From assembly GCA_022796015.1 (NCBI GenBank), contig JAAWHU010000006.1:1-64000 (forward strand): a DNA stretch of 64,000 bases, written 5' to 3'. Source of the DNA: Hungatella sp. Its GTDB lineage: Bacteria; Bacillota; Clostridia; Lachnospirales; Lachnospiraceae. The translations under genes were made by a program, and so were the position numbers. The notes under the pieces are model-generated. The model did not search any database and had not been told where the DNA came from. It worked only from the letters and a program-made list of their open reading frames with translations. This document shows positions 20,893-29,045 of the stretch, piece by piece (position 1 is the first letter of the stretch; every line of letters starts with the position of its first letter).

Positions 20893-21669
20893 TTAATGTA
20901 CTGCTTTATACACTTTAATCGTTCTTTCCAGCACTCCTTCAAACTCATCTAGTTTAACCATATTAGGACCATCTGACAATGCGTTAGCCGGATCAGGATG
21001 TATTTCAAAAAATAATGCATCTGCTCCTGCAGCAACTGCTGCCTTAGCAAGTAATTCTACATACTCTCTGTTACCACCTGAAGTATTTCCGTTTCCTCCT
21101 GGCTTTTGAACACTATGGGTTGCATCCATAATAACTGGATATCCAAATTTCTTCATTTCTGCAATTCCTGTCATATCGACCACTAATCTATTATATCCAA
21201 AAGAGGTGCCTCTCTCACATAACAATATGTTTTTATTGCCTGATGCTTCTACTTTATCAATTACATTCTTCATATCCCATGGAGCAAGAAATTGAGCTTT
21301 TTTAATATTAATTTTCCTTCCGGTTTTCGCTGCTGAAACCAGAAGATCCGTTTGGCGGCATAAAAAAGCTGGAATTTGGATAATATCAGCTACACATGAT
21401 ACCCTTTCTGCTTGCCATGGTTCATGTATATCTGTAGCAATTTTCAATCCATATATCTCTTTTACCTTTTTTAAAATCTCTATGCCCCTATCAATACCAG
21501 GTCCCCTATAAGATGTTATACTTGTACGGTTTGCCTTGTCAAAAGATGCTTTAAAATAATAATCTATATTTAATCTTTCCGTAATCTCTTTCATTTTTTG
21601 AGCTATTTGCATAACATTTTCTTCTGACTCAATAACACAAGGACCTGCAATCAAAAAAAATTCATCCAT
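20893..21669 (-). CDS. kdsA: 3-deoxy-8-phosphooctulonate (Kdo-8-P) synthase
   Basis: 258-residue class I aldolase-like synthase that condenses phosphoenolpyruvate with arabinose-5-phosphate. Visible motifs are FFLIAGPCVIESEENV, YYFKASFDKANRTS, GLKIATDIHEPWQAE, QIPAFLCRQTDLL, CERGTSFGYNRLVVDM and DATHSVQKPGG, all diagnostic for KdsA rather than NeuB or DAHP synthase. The sequence has Asn in KANRTS, as expected for KdsA. Kdo synthesis is typical of Gram-negative bacteria, so its presence in a Lachnospiraceae glycan locus is notable. It overlaps the next upstream gene by eight bases. Confidence 0.93.
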   Translation of the reverse strand: MDEFFLIAGPCVIESEENVMQIAQKMKEITERLNIDYYFKASFDKANRTSITSYRGPGIDRGIEILKKVKEIYGLKIATDIHEPWQAERVSCVADIIQIPAFLCRQTDLLVSAAKTGRKINIKKAQFLAPWDMKNVIDKVEASGNKNILLCERGTSFGYNRLVVDMTGIAEMKKFGYPVIMDATHSVQKPGGNGNTSGGNREYVELLAKAAVAAGADALFFEIHPDPANALSDGPNMVKLDEFEGVLERTIKVYKAVH

Positions 21670-22315
21670 TTTTTTCCTCCATTTCCCAAAGTTTTTGCGC
21701 TAAGTCATAGTCTTTTTTTTCATCAATATCAACCGCTTCTAATCCAGATACCTCTTGAACATATGGATTAAATCCAATTCTTCTATTATGTATTGTAAAT
21801 ATTTCCTTCTTAAACATAAAAAATCCGCTTGTTTCTACCCATATGGGTTCCATATCTTGTGTACGCGGCACATCATTTAAGTCGTAATTTATGGGGGCTC
21901 CATGAAACCACGCAAATGTTTGAATTCGTTCCGCTGAAAATGCAGAGTCATTCTCCCCTGAAAGTATATGAGATAAAGCTATTTCTAAAGAATCAACTTT
22001 TATAAAAGGAGATGTTGTGTGTGCCAATACATATATATCAGCGTCTACTTCACTTATGAAACTCCGATATATATCGAATCCTTTAACCAATTCTCCATCG
22101 AGTCTCTTTTCTCTCTGCTTAAATATTACACCTTCGGGTATATGCTGTCTTATGCTGCTATCACTACAATACACATAGACCTCATCAATATTTTTCACTT
22201 GTATTAATGAATTTAGTATATGCCAGCATAACGGATGTCCGGCAATAGGTAATATGTTTTTATATGGCAGCCGTTGTGAGTTCAATTTAATAGGTACAAA
22301 TGCTACTGTTTTCAT
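21662..22315 (-). CDS. CMP-sugar synthetase (acylneuraminate/Kdo cytidylyltransferase family)
   Basis: 217-residue GT-A-fold cytidylyltransferase. The N-terminal VAFVPIKLNSQRLPYKNILPIAG is the CTP-binding loop of the NeuA/KdsB group and VLAHTTSPFIKVDSLEIAL supplies the nucleotide contact. The sequence resembles NeuA more than E. coli KdsB, but the neighbouring kdsA and kdsD, and the absence of neuB/neuC, point to Kdo or a Kdo-derived ulosonic acid as the substrate. It overlaps kdsA downstream and the transferase-like gene upstream by a few bases each, so the module is co-translated. Confidence 0.83.
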   Translation of the reverse strand: MKTVAFVPIKLNSQRLPYKNILPIAGHPLCWHILNSLIQVKNIDEVYVYCSDSSIRQHIPEGVIFKQREKRLDGELVKGFDIYRSFISEVDADIYVLAHTTSPFIKVDSLEIALSHILSGENDSAFSAERIQTFAWFHGAPINYDLNDVPRTQDMEPIWVETSGFFMFKKEIFTIHNRRIGFNPYVQEVSGLEAVDIDEKKDYDLAQKLWEMEEKNG

Positions 22316-23925
22316 ATATCATTCTCCATATCAAAAAAATCCTTCTCTACTGGTAAACCATAATGCAGTTCTCGTTCTGTCAGATCATCCCATAAATAGT
22401 TTTCTAGTAATTGCGCCATATGAAGTTCAAAATTTTTATTTTGTTCTGCAGTCATCCCACATTTTAGAGCAAGCTCCATCTTTTGCTCTATCTCATTAAC
22501 ATCATTCACCTCATAGGAACATCCTTTACGAAATAATGTTGTATGGCCTAATTGTACAAGAGGTTTTCCATAAATTAAAGTTTTATAGTCAACTGCAGAA
22601 GCTATGCTCACAACCACGTCTGAAATTTGAATCAGCCTATCTATTTCCATGTGCCTGACTTGAATAATTGAGTTACCTTTATAATCTCCATCCAATTTAT
22701 TTTTGTCTGCCGGATTAGGATGAGGCTTAAAGATAAAATTCCAATTTTTCTTCTTACAAATTTCTGCCACAAAAGAGACTGCCTCTAATGTGGATGAAAA
22801 AACAGAGCATACAAACTGCTTCCAATATTCCGATTGGGGATTTATCCCCATACCATAATCATCCATTCCAACAAAAAAAATAGTTTTCTTTCTACTATCT
22901 AAAGTGAGTATTTTTCTTTCATCTTCTTCAGTTTCTCTAAATTTTCCAGTATCAATTTTATTAGCTGTTATATAATCTCTTATCCTGTTGATTTCTGTAT
23001 TCTTTATTTTCGTATGAAAATTTAGTATTCTTTCCGGATTAACAGCATATTCACTTTGTCCCGCAATCCCTCTCCTGTCAAACTGAAAAGTCCCAGGAAT
23101 CCAACCATGCTCCATAAATCCGTATGGAATATTATTTCTTTTTGCAAATTCGGCTATAATATGACTTGTCCGAGTCCACCCTCCCCATATACAAACTTTT
23201 TTCGGCTGTAAAATATCAAAAACATTTTTGAAATACCAATATATTTCCGCTGTTATTCTGTAAGAAAGTTTTCTATCCCTACATACCATTCTGCTCTCTA
23301 AATTACAAATCCATTGCTCTTCTTCCTTTTCCAGCATGTTCATAATATTATGATCTTCATAAATGTCAATTTTTCTTTCTCCATCCCATTTACAAATTTC
23401 AGGCATATCTATAGTCGGGTATCCCATTATACTTTGCGCATAGGTTTCTTCTACAACCTCTAAACTTGATAGCATCACACACTTTTGGGGCAGTCGATGC
23501 AGGGCATATTCCTTAAAAAAATGAATCATGTCTTTTGATAATCTTGATAAAAATACAGGAGCAATAATTAAAATCGGATTTTTATATTCATTATTTTGTT
23601 CTATAAATTTTTCTAAGTAAACAATATTTTCTTTAGCTGTTTTATTGGATATTTCAAAAAACCCCTTATAATCAATATAGTGCTTGCCCTTTATAAGTCC
23701 TTTGCCTTTTAATATATTTTCTATTTCGCTAAATACTGTTGTCACAATAACAATAAACAGATCGCTCCAGTTTTCTATTGTATTTGGATTTTTTACCTGC
23801 AAATCATAAAAAGATCCAGTTCCCCAATTACTGTCAATAAAAAATGAAGGGCGAATATTGGGATAATATTCTAAACACATTTTACTTATATTTCCTGTGC
23901 CCCAATATACTAATTTTTGACTCAT
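22312..23925 (-). CDS. KpsS/KpsC-like capsule transferase with N-terminal Rossmann domain
   Basis: 537 residues. Residues 1-90 are the recurring Rossmann-like domain (KLVYWGTGNISKMCLEYY, then FFIDSNWGTGSF). The rest resembles capsule-polysaccharide transferases of the KpsC/KpsS type: VCIWGGWTRTSHIIAEFAKR, GFMEHGWIPGTFQFDRRGI and the phosphate-binding FIFKPHPNPADKNKL, then SDVVVSIASAVDYKTLIYGKP. KpsC/KpsS are beta-Kdo transferases, so this gene is the plausible user of the CMP-activated sugar made by its neighbours. It overlaps the CMP-sugar synthetase by four bases. The family match is by motif recognition only. Confidence 0.65.
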   Translation of the reverse strand: MSQKLVYWGTGNISKMCLEYYPNIRPSFFIDSNWGTGSFYDLQVKNPNTIENWSDLFIVIVTTVFSEIENILKGKGLIKGKHYIDYKGFFEISNKTAKENIVYLEKFIEQNNEYKNPILIIAPVFLSRLSKDMIHFFKEYALHRLPQKCVMLSSLEVVEETYAQSIMGYPTIDMPEICKWDGERKIDIYEDHNIMNMLEKEEEQWICNLESRMVCRDRKLSYRITAEIYWYFKNVFDILQPKKVCIWGGWTRTSHIIAEFAKRNNIPYGFMEHGWIPGTFQFDRRGIAGQSEYAVNPERILNFHTKIKNTEINRIRDYITANKIDTGKFRETEEDERKILTLDSRKKTIFFVGMDDYGMGINPQSEYWKQFVCSVFSSTLEAVSFVAEICKKKNWNFIFKPHPNPADKNKLDGDYKGNSIIQVRHMEIDRLIQISDVVVSIASAVDYKTLIYGKPLVQLGHTTLFRKGCSYEVNDVNEIEQKMELALKCGMTAEQNKNFELHMAQLLENYLWDDLTERELHYGLPVEKDFFDMENDI

Positions 23926-24135
23926 TTTCTACTCCTTTATTTAAAATTTCTTGAATATATTGAATAAATGTATCTTTCAAATTTTTTTCTTGGAAGTTTT
24001 GCATCATGCTAGATACATCTAAAATCAGGAAATAAAAGTGATTATTTATAACATATTATTTTACTTCAACTATACAAAATCTTTTGATATTCAATTCCTC
24101 TTTAGCACCAATATTCAAAATATTCTCTCTTAATA

Positions 24136-25239
24136 TCAATCTTTTTCATATAATTCTTCTAATATTTTAATATATGTCTTTATATCATATCCTACCTGCC
24201 TTATCTGTTCTGTACAATTTACTCTATCTTCTTCTCCAGCTTTCAATAATAAAATCCTGTTACACCATAATGTTATATCTAAAGGAAGAAAAGATACCCT
24301 GTCTGTTATCTTTGTCTCTCTCGTTATTTTATCGCTAAGTAAACACTGCAAACCCGATGACTGGGCCTCAACCGCTACAATTGGCAAGCCTTCAAATCGT
24401 GATGGTAAGGCAAACATATCCATTGCTTGAAGCCAACCATTTACATCATCACATATACCTGTAAAATGTACCTTATCTATTAAACCATATCGTTTTACTA
24501 AAGAATAAACTTTATTCTCTAAAGGCCCTTTTCCTATCAGCAATAATCTTGCATCTTTATTTTTTTCAACCACCTTTTTAAATACTTCTATTAAAAATTC
24601 ATGATTCTTCTGATATGAAAAACGTCCAACGTGACCAATAATAAATTTATTACCCCATCCTATCCGTTCTCTATATTCTTTTCTTTTCTGATTGCTGAAC
24701 ATAAAACTTTCAACATCAATAGCATTATTTAATATCTGTATCTTTTCCTTAGGTATTTTGTCCTCGTATAACCAATTAGCAGCCGCGTTGGAACAAGCAC
24801 AAAAATCAGTTGCAATATCTGGAGTTAAATTTTCTAATAATCTATAATGCTGCTGCTGTTTTTCTTCTCTTTCGCTATCGTCGAACACTCCTGTATTATG
24901 TGCATGAACTATAATTTGAGGTATACCTACCTGTTTTGCTAACTTTTCTAACTCAAAGCTTTTCCAATAGCTGGTATGCAAATGGACTGTATCATATCCT
25001 CTTGAAAGGACTTCTAAAATTTCCTTTTGAAATTGTTCCAAATCATCCTCGGCCCTATTTTTTACATAGAAAATCCTACATCCTTCTTTTTGTAAGTCAC
25101 CTTCAAAATCCAACTGTCCGCCAAATGTAACCATATCAAATTGAAACCTTGTTTTATCAATATATTTCCAATTATTTAGAACATATTGTGTTATTCCACC
25201 TTTACTATTTGCTAATGAAAAATGTATAATTCGTTTCAT
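24136..25239 (-). CDS. GT4-type glycosyltransferase
   Basis: 367 residues from the ATG at 25239, which has GGAGAAAAG upstream; an alternative ATG at 25257 overlaps the LicD stop as ATGA. GT-B fold: N-terminal acceptor side HFSLANSKGGITQYVLNNW with VHLHTSYWKS and IVHAHNTG, and C-terminal donor side GWGNKFIIGHVGRFSYQKNHEFL, LLLIGKGPLE and FALPSRFEGLPIVAVEAQSSGL carrying the E-x7-E motif. Likely a hexosyl or N-acetylhexosaminyl transferase using a nucleotide sugar. It is followed downstream by 210 bases of AT-rich DNA with no gene. Confidence 0.87.
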   Translation of the reverse strand: MKRIIHFSLANSKGGITQYVLNNWKYIDKTRFQFDMVTFGGQLDFEGDLQKEGCRIFYVKNRAEDDLEQFQKEILEVLSRGYDTVHLHTSYWKSFELEKLAKQVGIPQIIVHAHNTGVFDDSEREEKQQQHYRLLENLTPDIATDFCACSNAAANWLYEDKIPKEKIQILNNAIDVESFMFSNQKRKEYRERIGWGNKFIIGHVGRFSYQKNHEFLIEVFKKVVEKNKDARLLLIGKGPLENKVYSLVKRYGLIDKVHFTGICDDVNGWLQAMDMFALPSRFEGLPIVAVEAQSSGLQCLLSDKITRETKITDRVSFLPLDITLWCNRILLLKAGEEDRVNCTEQIRQVGYDIKTYIKILEELYEKD

Positions 25240-25253
25240 CTTTTCTCCACCAA

Positions 25254-26066
25254 TCATATATCCAACTTAATACTACTCACCGGATGCACCTTCCTTTTCT
25301 CCTCCGGAGGCAGTTCCATATAATTACCAAATTTAAAACTCAGATAGCTGTCATAATCCCTAATTCCCTGAAACACTTTCCCCTCGAACACAGTATCCAC
25401 ACTATTCTCATACCAATTCCGATAATACCCATACTCGCTGTTAGGTGTAGGAAACATTAGAATCCGCACCATGCGGGACTTTTTTTCATTGGCCTTATGA
25501 ATCATAATATGATAATAACAAAACACAAATTTTTCCGGTATTTTATTCATTACCTTATATACCTGACGTTTCCAGAAGTTCTTTTCTCCGACCTTCCCGA
25601 CCTTTGACCATAAAATTTTTCTCACACAAAAGCACTCAAAGTTTTTCAGGCTCCGCAGTATGTAATTATCTGGTACTCCATCCAAAGGAAAGACATCTAT
25701 AAAAACCCCCTGCATATAGGGCATATGCTCTTGATGCTCTCTTAAAAAAAGGGTATCTTTTCTCCGCAGTTTCCCATACCCCCAGCGATATCCTCTAGTA
25801 TTCCTGTGATCCTGAAAGATAAACCTGGTCTTATCTAATTCTGTCCTGCAGGCAATGCGGAACTTTTCATATTCAGGACGCAAAAGCGCCACATCTGCAT
25901 CGTCATCCCATGGAATATAGCCTCCATGCCGAATTGCTCCCAGTAGTGTCCCCGCAATGATATTGTATTTTATATTACACTTCTTACAGATACGGTCTAC
26001 TTCCACCAACATCTCCAGCTGAATCATCTGCAGTTGCCGCAACATTTCTTCACTAAGCTGTACCAT
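25254..26066 (-). CDS. LicD-family phosphotransferase
   Basis: 270 residues from the ATG at 26066; a TTG six codons earlier lacks a ribosome site whereas GAAAGAGGAAG precedes this ATG. The LicD signature is clear: YNIIAGTLLGAIRHGGYIPWDDDADVALLRPEYEKF with the metal-binding DDDAD, and FIDVFPLDGVPD. LicD proteins transfer phosphocholine or other phospho-groups from CDP-linked donors onto surface glycans. A strong minus-strand terminator lies immediately upstream (26085-26135), so transcription must either read through it or start very close to the gene. Confidence 0.87.
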   Translation of the reverse strand: MVQLSEEMLRQLQMIQLEMLVEVDRICKKCNIKYNIIAGTLLGAIRHGGYIPWDDDADVALLRPEYEKFRIACRTELDKTRFIFQDHRNTRGYRWGYGKLRRKDTLFLREHQEHMPYMQGVFIDVFPLDGVPDNYILRSLKNFECFCVRKILWSKVGKVGEKNFWKRQVYKVMNKIPEKFVFCYYHIMIHKANEKKSRMVRILMFPTPNSEYGYYRNWYENSVDTVFEGKVFQGIRDYDSYLSFKFGNYMELPPEEKRKVHPVSSIKLDI

Positions 26067-26084
26067 ATTCTTCCTCTTTCCCAA

Positions 26085-26135
26085 TAAAAAATCTGATGCA
26101 CCTGTATGGCAATCCCATACTTTACATCAGATTTT
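26085..26135 (-). terminator. rho-independent terminator before licD
   Basis: On the minus strand an 11-bp stem (AAAATCTGATG / CATCAGATTTT) with a nested GTATGG/CCATAC stem is followed by a run of T ending at 26085. It closes the decayed AAA-ATPase region. Its 5' arm contains one of the two inverted-repeat copies that flank that region. Confidence 0.65.
26116..26133. repeat. 18-bp inverted repeat flanking decayed ATPase, left copy
   Basis: Reads AATCTGATGTAAAGTATG on the minus strand and is identical to 27593-27610 on the plus strand. Similarity continues outward for about eight more bases with three mismatches. Confidence 0.7.
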
Positions 26136-26167
26136 CTCAGCTATCTTCTACAGCAAACACAATCTCT

Positions 26168-27513
26168 TCACACAATCGCTTCCACAATCACCTTCCCCCC
26201 AATTCGTATCTCCCTCACTCCAACTTCTTTCTTTTTGTTAAAATTAAAGCTCAAAAGATACCCTCTTTCCTGATGATAGTAATTAAGATGTTCTGACAGC
26301 TGCTTCTCTCCTCATATCCAATCTCCCTTCAGAAATAAACTGGTTTCTGCTTCCCTGGGCCTCGTCATATATGGCATTCTTAAGTTCTTCCTCCGATAGA
26401 AAAAAATTATAGAGACGCATTTCAAAGATACGATTTGCCACCTGGACACTGCTCTCATGATTCACGATATAGCCAAACATGGAGGCCAGGCTGATCACCT
26501 GGCTATCCGGGTTAAATGTCACTCGTTTTCCTTGAAAAAGGAGAGCATTCAGCATTTGTTTCAATTCTGGATATTGGCTTAACTGCCTCATCATGCTTCC
26601 AAAGAGAGGAATCTGCTCATCCAGAATATTTCTTACTGCCAGCCTGATTCCCTTCTCAGTCCAGGCATCCGCCAGACATTGGAATTCCTCCGTTCCATAT
26701 ATTCTCTCGTCAATCAATTTACAAATCGCTGAAACCAGATATGGATACCCGGAAGTATATTCATAGATACAATTAGAGATAGCTTCTGCATCCATACCTG
26801 TATGATTATCCGCCTCATACTCCAAAAGCATTCCCTGGATCTGATTTTCTGAAAAATTCATATCAATATTAAAATCAGCAGCAATATTCCAGGGGCTGTT
26901 ATATTGGTGTTCTTCTTCCTTCCGTATTTTCAATTTTAGATTTTTGATATCATAGACTCCTGCCAGAATCACAGAATGAAATGTAGGTCTGGCTCTCCGT
27001 TCCAGATAATATCCTCTTAAAAGAGCCAAAAAATCAAGAAATACCTGGTTATTGGCAGCGCTGTCCACTTCATCAATCATCAGTACAACGGGTTTTGACG
27101 CGCTCCTGCACATCTGACTTAATTGGACAAATAATTCTCTCAAAGTACCAGCTTTATTTCTTCCTAACAAAATCTTGAAGAAAATCAGCTAACCCCCTCT
27201 TTGCTTCTTCCTCTGTATTGTTTAATGTTTCAATCAGTACATTGGCAAAAGCATAGGAGAATACAGCGCCATCTTTAAATTCATCCGTATCAATCTGCTG
27301 AAAATCCAGAGAAAGAACGATATAGTCTTCTTTCAAGTATTCTGCCAAGGCCCGGAGAGTGGTGGTCTTTCCATATTGTCTTCCTCTGTTAATGACAAAA
27401 TATTTACCCCGATCTATAAAAAGTCTCTTGATCTGTTCCAGCCTTTCATCCAGACTTACCATATAGTGCTCCCATGGATCGCACAGTCCTTCCGTATTGA
27501 AGTAACGCCTCAT
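26168..27513 (-). pseudogene. decayed AAA-ATPase / PD-(D/E)XK-type gene
   Basis: Three pieces of one gene are visible. The first (27513 to about 27160) carries the P-loop NRGRQYGKTTTLRALAEYL. A frameshift near 27160-27170 shifts into the second piece (to 26283) with the Walker-B-like VVLMIDEVDSAANNQVFLDF. This ends abruptly after GRLDMRREAAV. A third frame (about 26290-26168) encodes YHQERGYLLSFNFNKKKEVG and then VREIRIGGKVIVEAIV. The last segment is the familiar C-terminus of the AAA-ATPase-like family whose members end in a nuclease-like domain, so the middle of that domain has been deleted. The gene is non-functional. It is an insertion within the glycan locus, flanked by an 18-bp inverted repeat. 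Confidence 0.8.
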
Positions 27514-27592
27514 ATTCAACAGCCAGCCTCCTTTGGGGTAGATTTGATATTATCATTCTATCATTTCTCTTCCCATATGTAAACAAAAGCAG

Positions 27593-27610
27593 AATCTGAT
27601 GTAAAGTATG
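27593..27610. repeat. 18-bp inverted repeat flanking decayed ATPase, right copy
   Basis: Identical in inverted orientation to 26116-26133. The two copies bracket 1.46 kb that contains only the decayed ATPase gene, as expected of a small mobile or inserted cassette. Confidence 0.7.
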
Positions 27611-27674
27611 AAATTGTCAAGGTACAAGTTTTCTTTTTCTTGTTACCGGAGGGTAAAATCATCAAATCTCCTGC

Positions 27675-29030
27675 TTAGATCAGTCCCCCATAGGGATCTC
27701 TCCCCTCCGTGCTCATAAACTCTTCCATAATCCCTGCCAGCGTCACAGACTCCCCGCGGGTCATCTTAAACCCATTCTTTCCTACTCCATTAATCATGGT
27801 AAGAAAATCACTGATCTCATATCTCAGTCCATCCCCTAAGAACCGTTCCGAGTACTTTTCCACCTCATCGGGATTCTCATAATGAACTTCAAAATAGCTG
27901 GTCTTCCACCACGGGGCATCTGCCACAATATAGCCTTTTGTACCTGCAATCAAAAGTCTCCCTTCGGACTTTACACCCAAACCACAGGTGGCCGTGCCTA
28001 TCCCTGTTGGATATTTGAAAGAAACTTTTGTAAAAATATCCAGTTCATTATCCCCTTTAATGCTTTCAAAATGAATGTTTTCAAAATCATCACCCAGAAG
28101 TTTTAAAATAGGCAGTATTACATAACTGCCAAGTTCCGTAAAACTGCCTCCATAGATTCTATCTGTCAGTTCCCTTCGGTCCGGTTTCTCCAGTTTTGTA
28201 AAACAAGCCTCTACATTTCTGATACTTCCTATAGTACCGCTGCAGGCAACGCCTAAAAGGCGGTTAAAGCCCGGGCAATATGCCGTTTTGATCCCCTCAA
28301 AAAGAATGAGCCCCCGCTCCTTTGCATACCCAAAAAGTTCCTCTGCCTGGGCTTTTTGAAGCACCATAGGCTTTTCACACAGTACATGTTTGCCGTGCTC
28401 TAAGGCAGATTTGATGTAATTGTAGTGTGTTTCATGGGGGGAGGCAATATAGACGGAATCAATGGCTCTGTAGAACTCTTCCAGATCTGTATATCCGTTG
28501 ATCTCCCATTTATGAGCAAACCTTTTGGCACTTTCCTCGCGGGGGTTGTAAACCCCTTGGGTGGTGACACCACTGACCAGTTTGGCCTCCGGAATAAACC
28601 GTTGTGCAATTCTGCCGGTCCCTATGATTCCGATTCTCTGAATATGACTGTTTTTTTCTCTCAGCATCGTGCTGGAAATATTCTTTGTCCGCTCCAGATA
28701 CACTACTTTACAATAATCATTCAAATAATCAAAGCAGCCTGTCCAATCAGAGCCTACCGTAAAAATATCAATATGAAACTTCTTCACATCATTAAACTTT
28801 TGGCCTACTGACTCTTCAATGATAATCTCATCTGCAAATCCGGATTTCCTCACATTTTCAATTCTGGTCATAAGCGAGTCAACTACATTCAGCTTCCCCC
28901 TGGCCTGATCATAGGCTTCTGTAGTTACCCCTACAATGAGATAATCTCCCAATTCTTTTGCTCTCTTTAAAAGCCTATAGTGACCCTCGTGAAACAGATC
29001 AAATGTCCCATATGTAATGACTCTCGTCAC
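27675..29030 (-). CDS. TagD-like cytidylyltransferase fused to Gfo/Idh/MocA oxidoreductase
   Basis: 451 residues, two enzymes in one chain. Residues 1-130 are a glycerol-3-phosphate cytidylyltransferase-type domain (VITYGTFDLFHEGHYRLLKRA, then TKNISSTMLREK). Residues 133-451 are a Gfo/Idh/MocA NAD(P)-dependent oxidoreductase (IQRIGIIGTGRIAQRFIPEA, VYIASPHETHYNYIKSALEHGKHVLCEKPM with the catalytic EKP). The start is a GTG at 29030 with GGAGGG seven bases upstream. The fusion suggests reduction of a keto-sugar or sugar phosphate followed by CDP activation, or the reverse. It precedes the decayed ATPase and follows the 846-residue polymerase by 15 bases. Confidence 0.82.
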   Translation of the reverse strand: MTRVITYGTFDLFHEGHYRLLKRAKELGDYLIVGVTTEAYDQARGKLNVVDSLMTRIENVRKSGFADEIIIEESVGQKFNDVKKFHIDIFTVGSDWTGCFDYLNDYCKVVYLERTKNISSTMLREKNSHIQRIGIIGTGRIAQRFIPEAKLVSGVTTQGVYNPREESAKRFAHKWEINGYTDLEEFYRAIDSVYIASPHETHYNYIKSALEHGKHVLCEKPMVLQKAQAEELFGYAKERGLILFEGIKTAYCPGFNRLLGVACSGTIGSIRNVEACFTKLEKPDRRELTDRIYGGSFTELGSYVILPILKLLGDDFENIHFESIKGDNELDIFTKVSFKYPTGIGTATCGLGVKSEGRLLIAGTKGYIVADAPWWKTSYFEVHYENPDEVEKYSERFLGDGLRYEISDFLTMINGVGKNGFKMTRGESVTLAGIMEEFMSTEGRDPYGGLI

Positions 29031-29045
29031 ATTAGTTCCCTCCTG

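Noticed and set aside
21662..22315. Sialic acid (NeuA) pathway
   Set aside because: No NeuB or NeuC homologue is present; the adjacent synthase is clearly KdsA-type and an arabinose-5-P isomerase is next to it.
23926..24135. Promoter or small gene between the KpsS-like and GT4 genes
   Set aside because: The 210 bases are AT-rich and contain no open frame with a ribosome site and no convincing pair of promoter hexamers at correct spacing.
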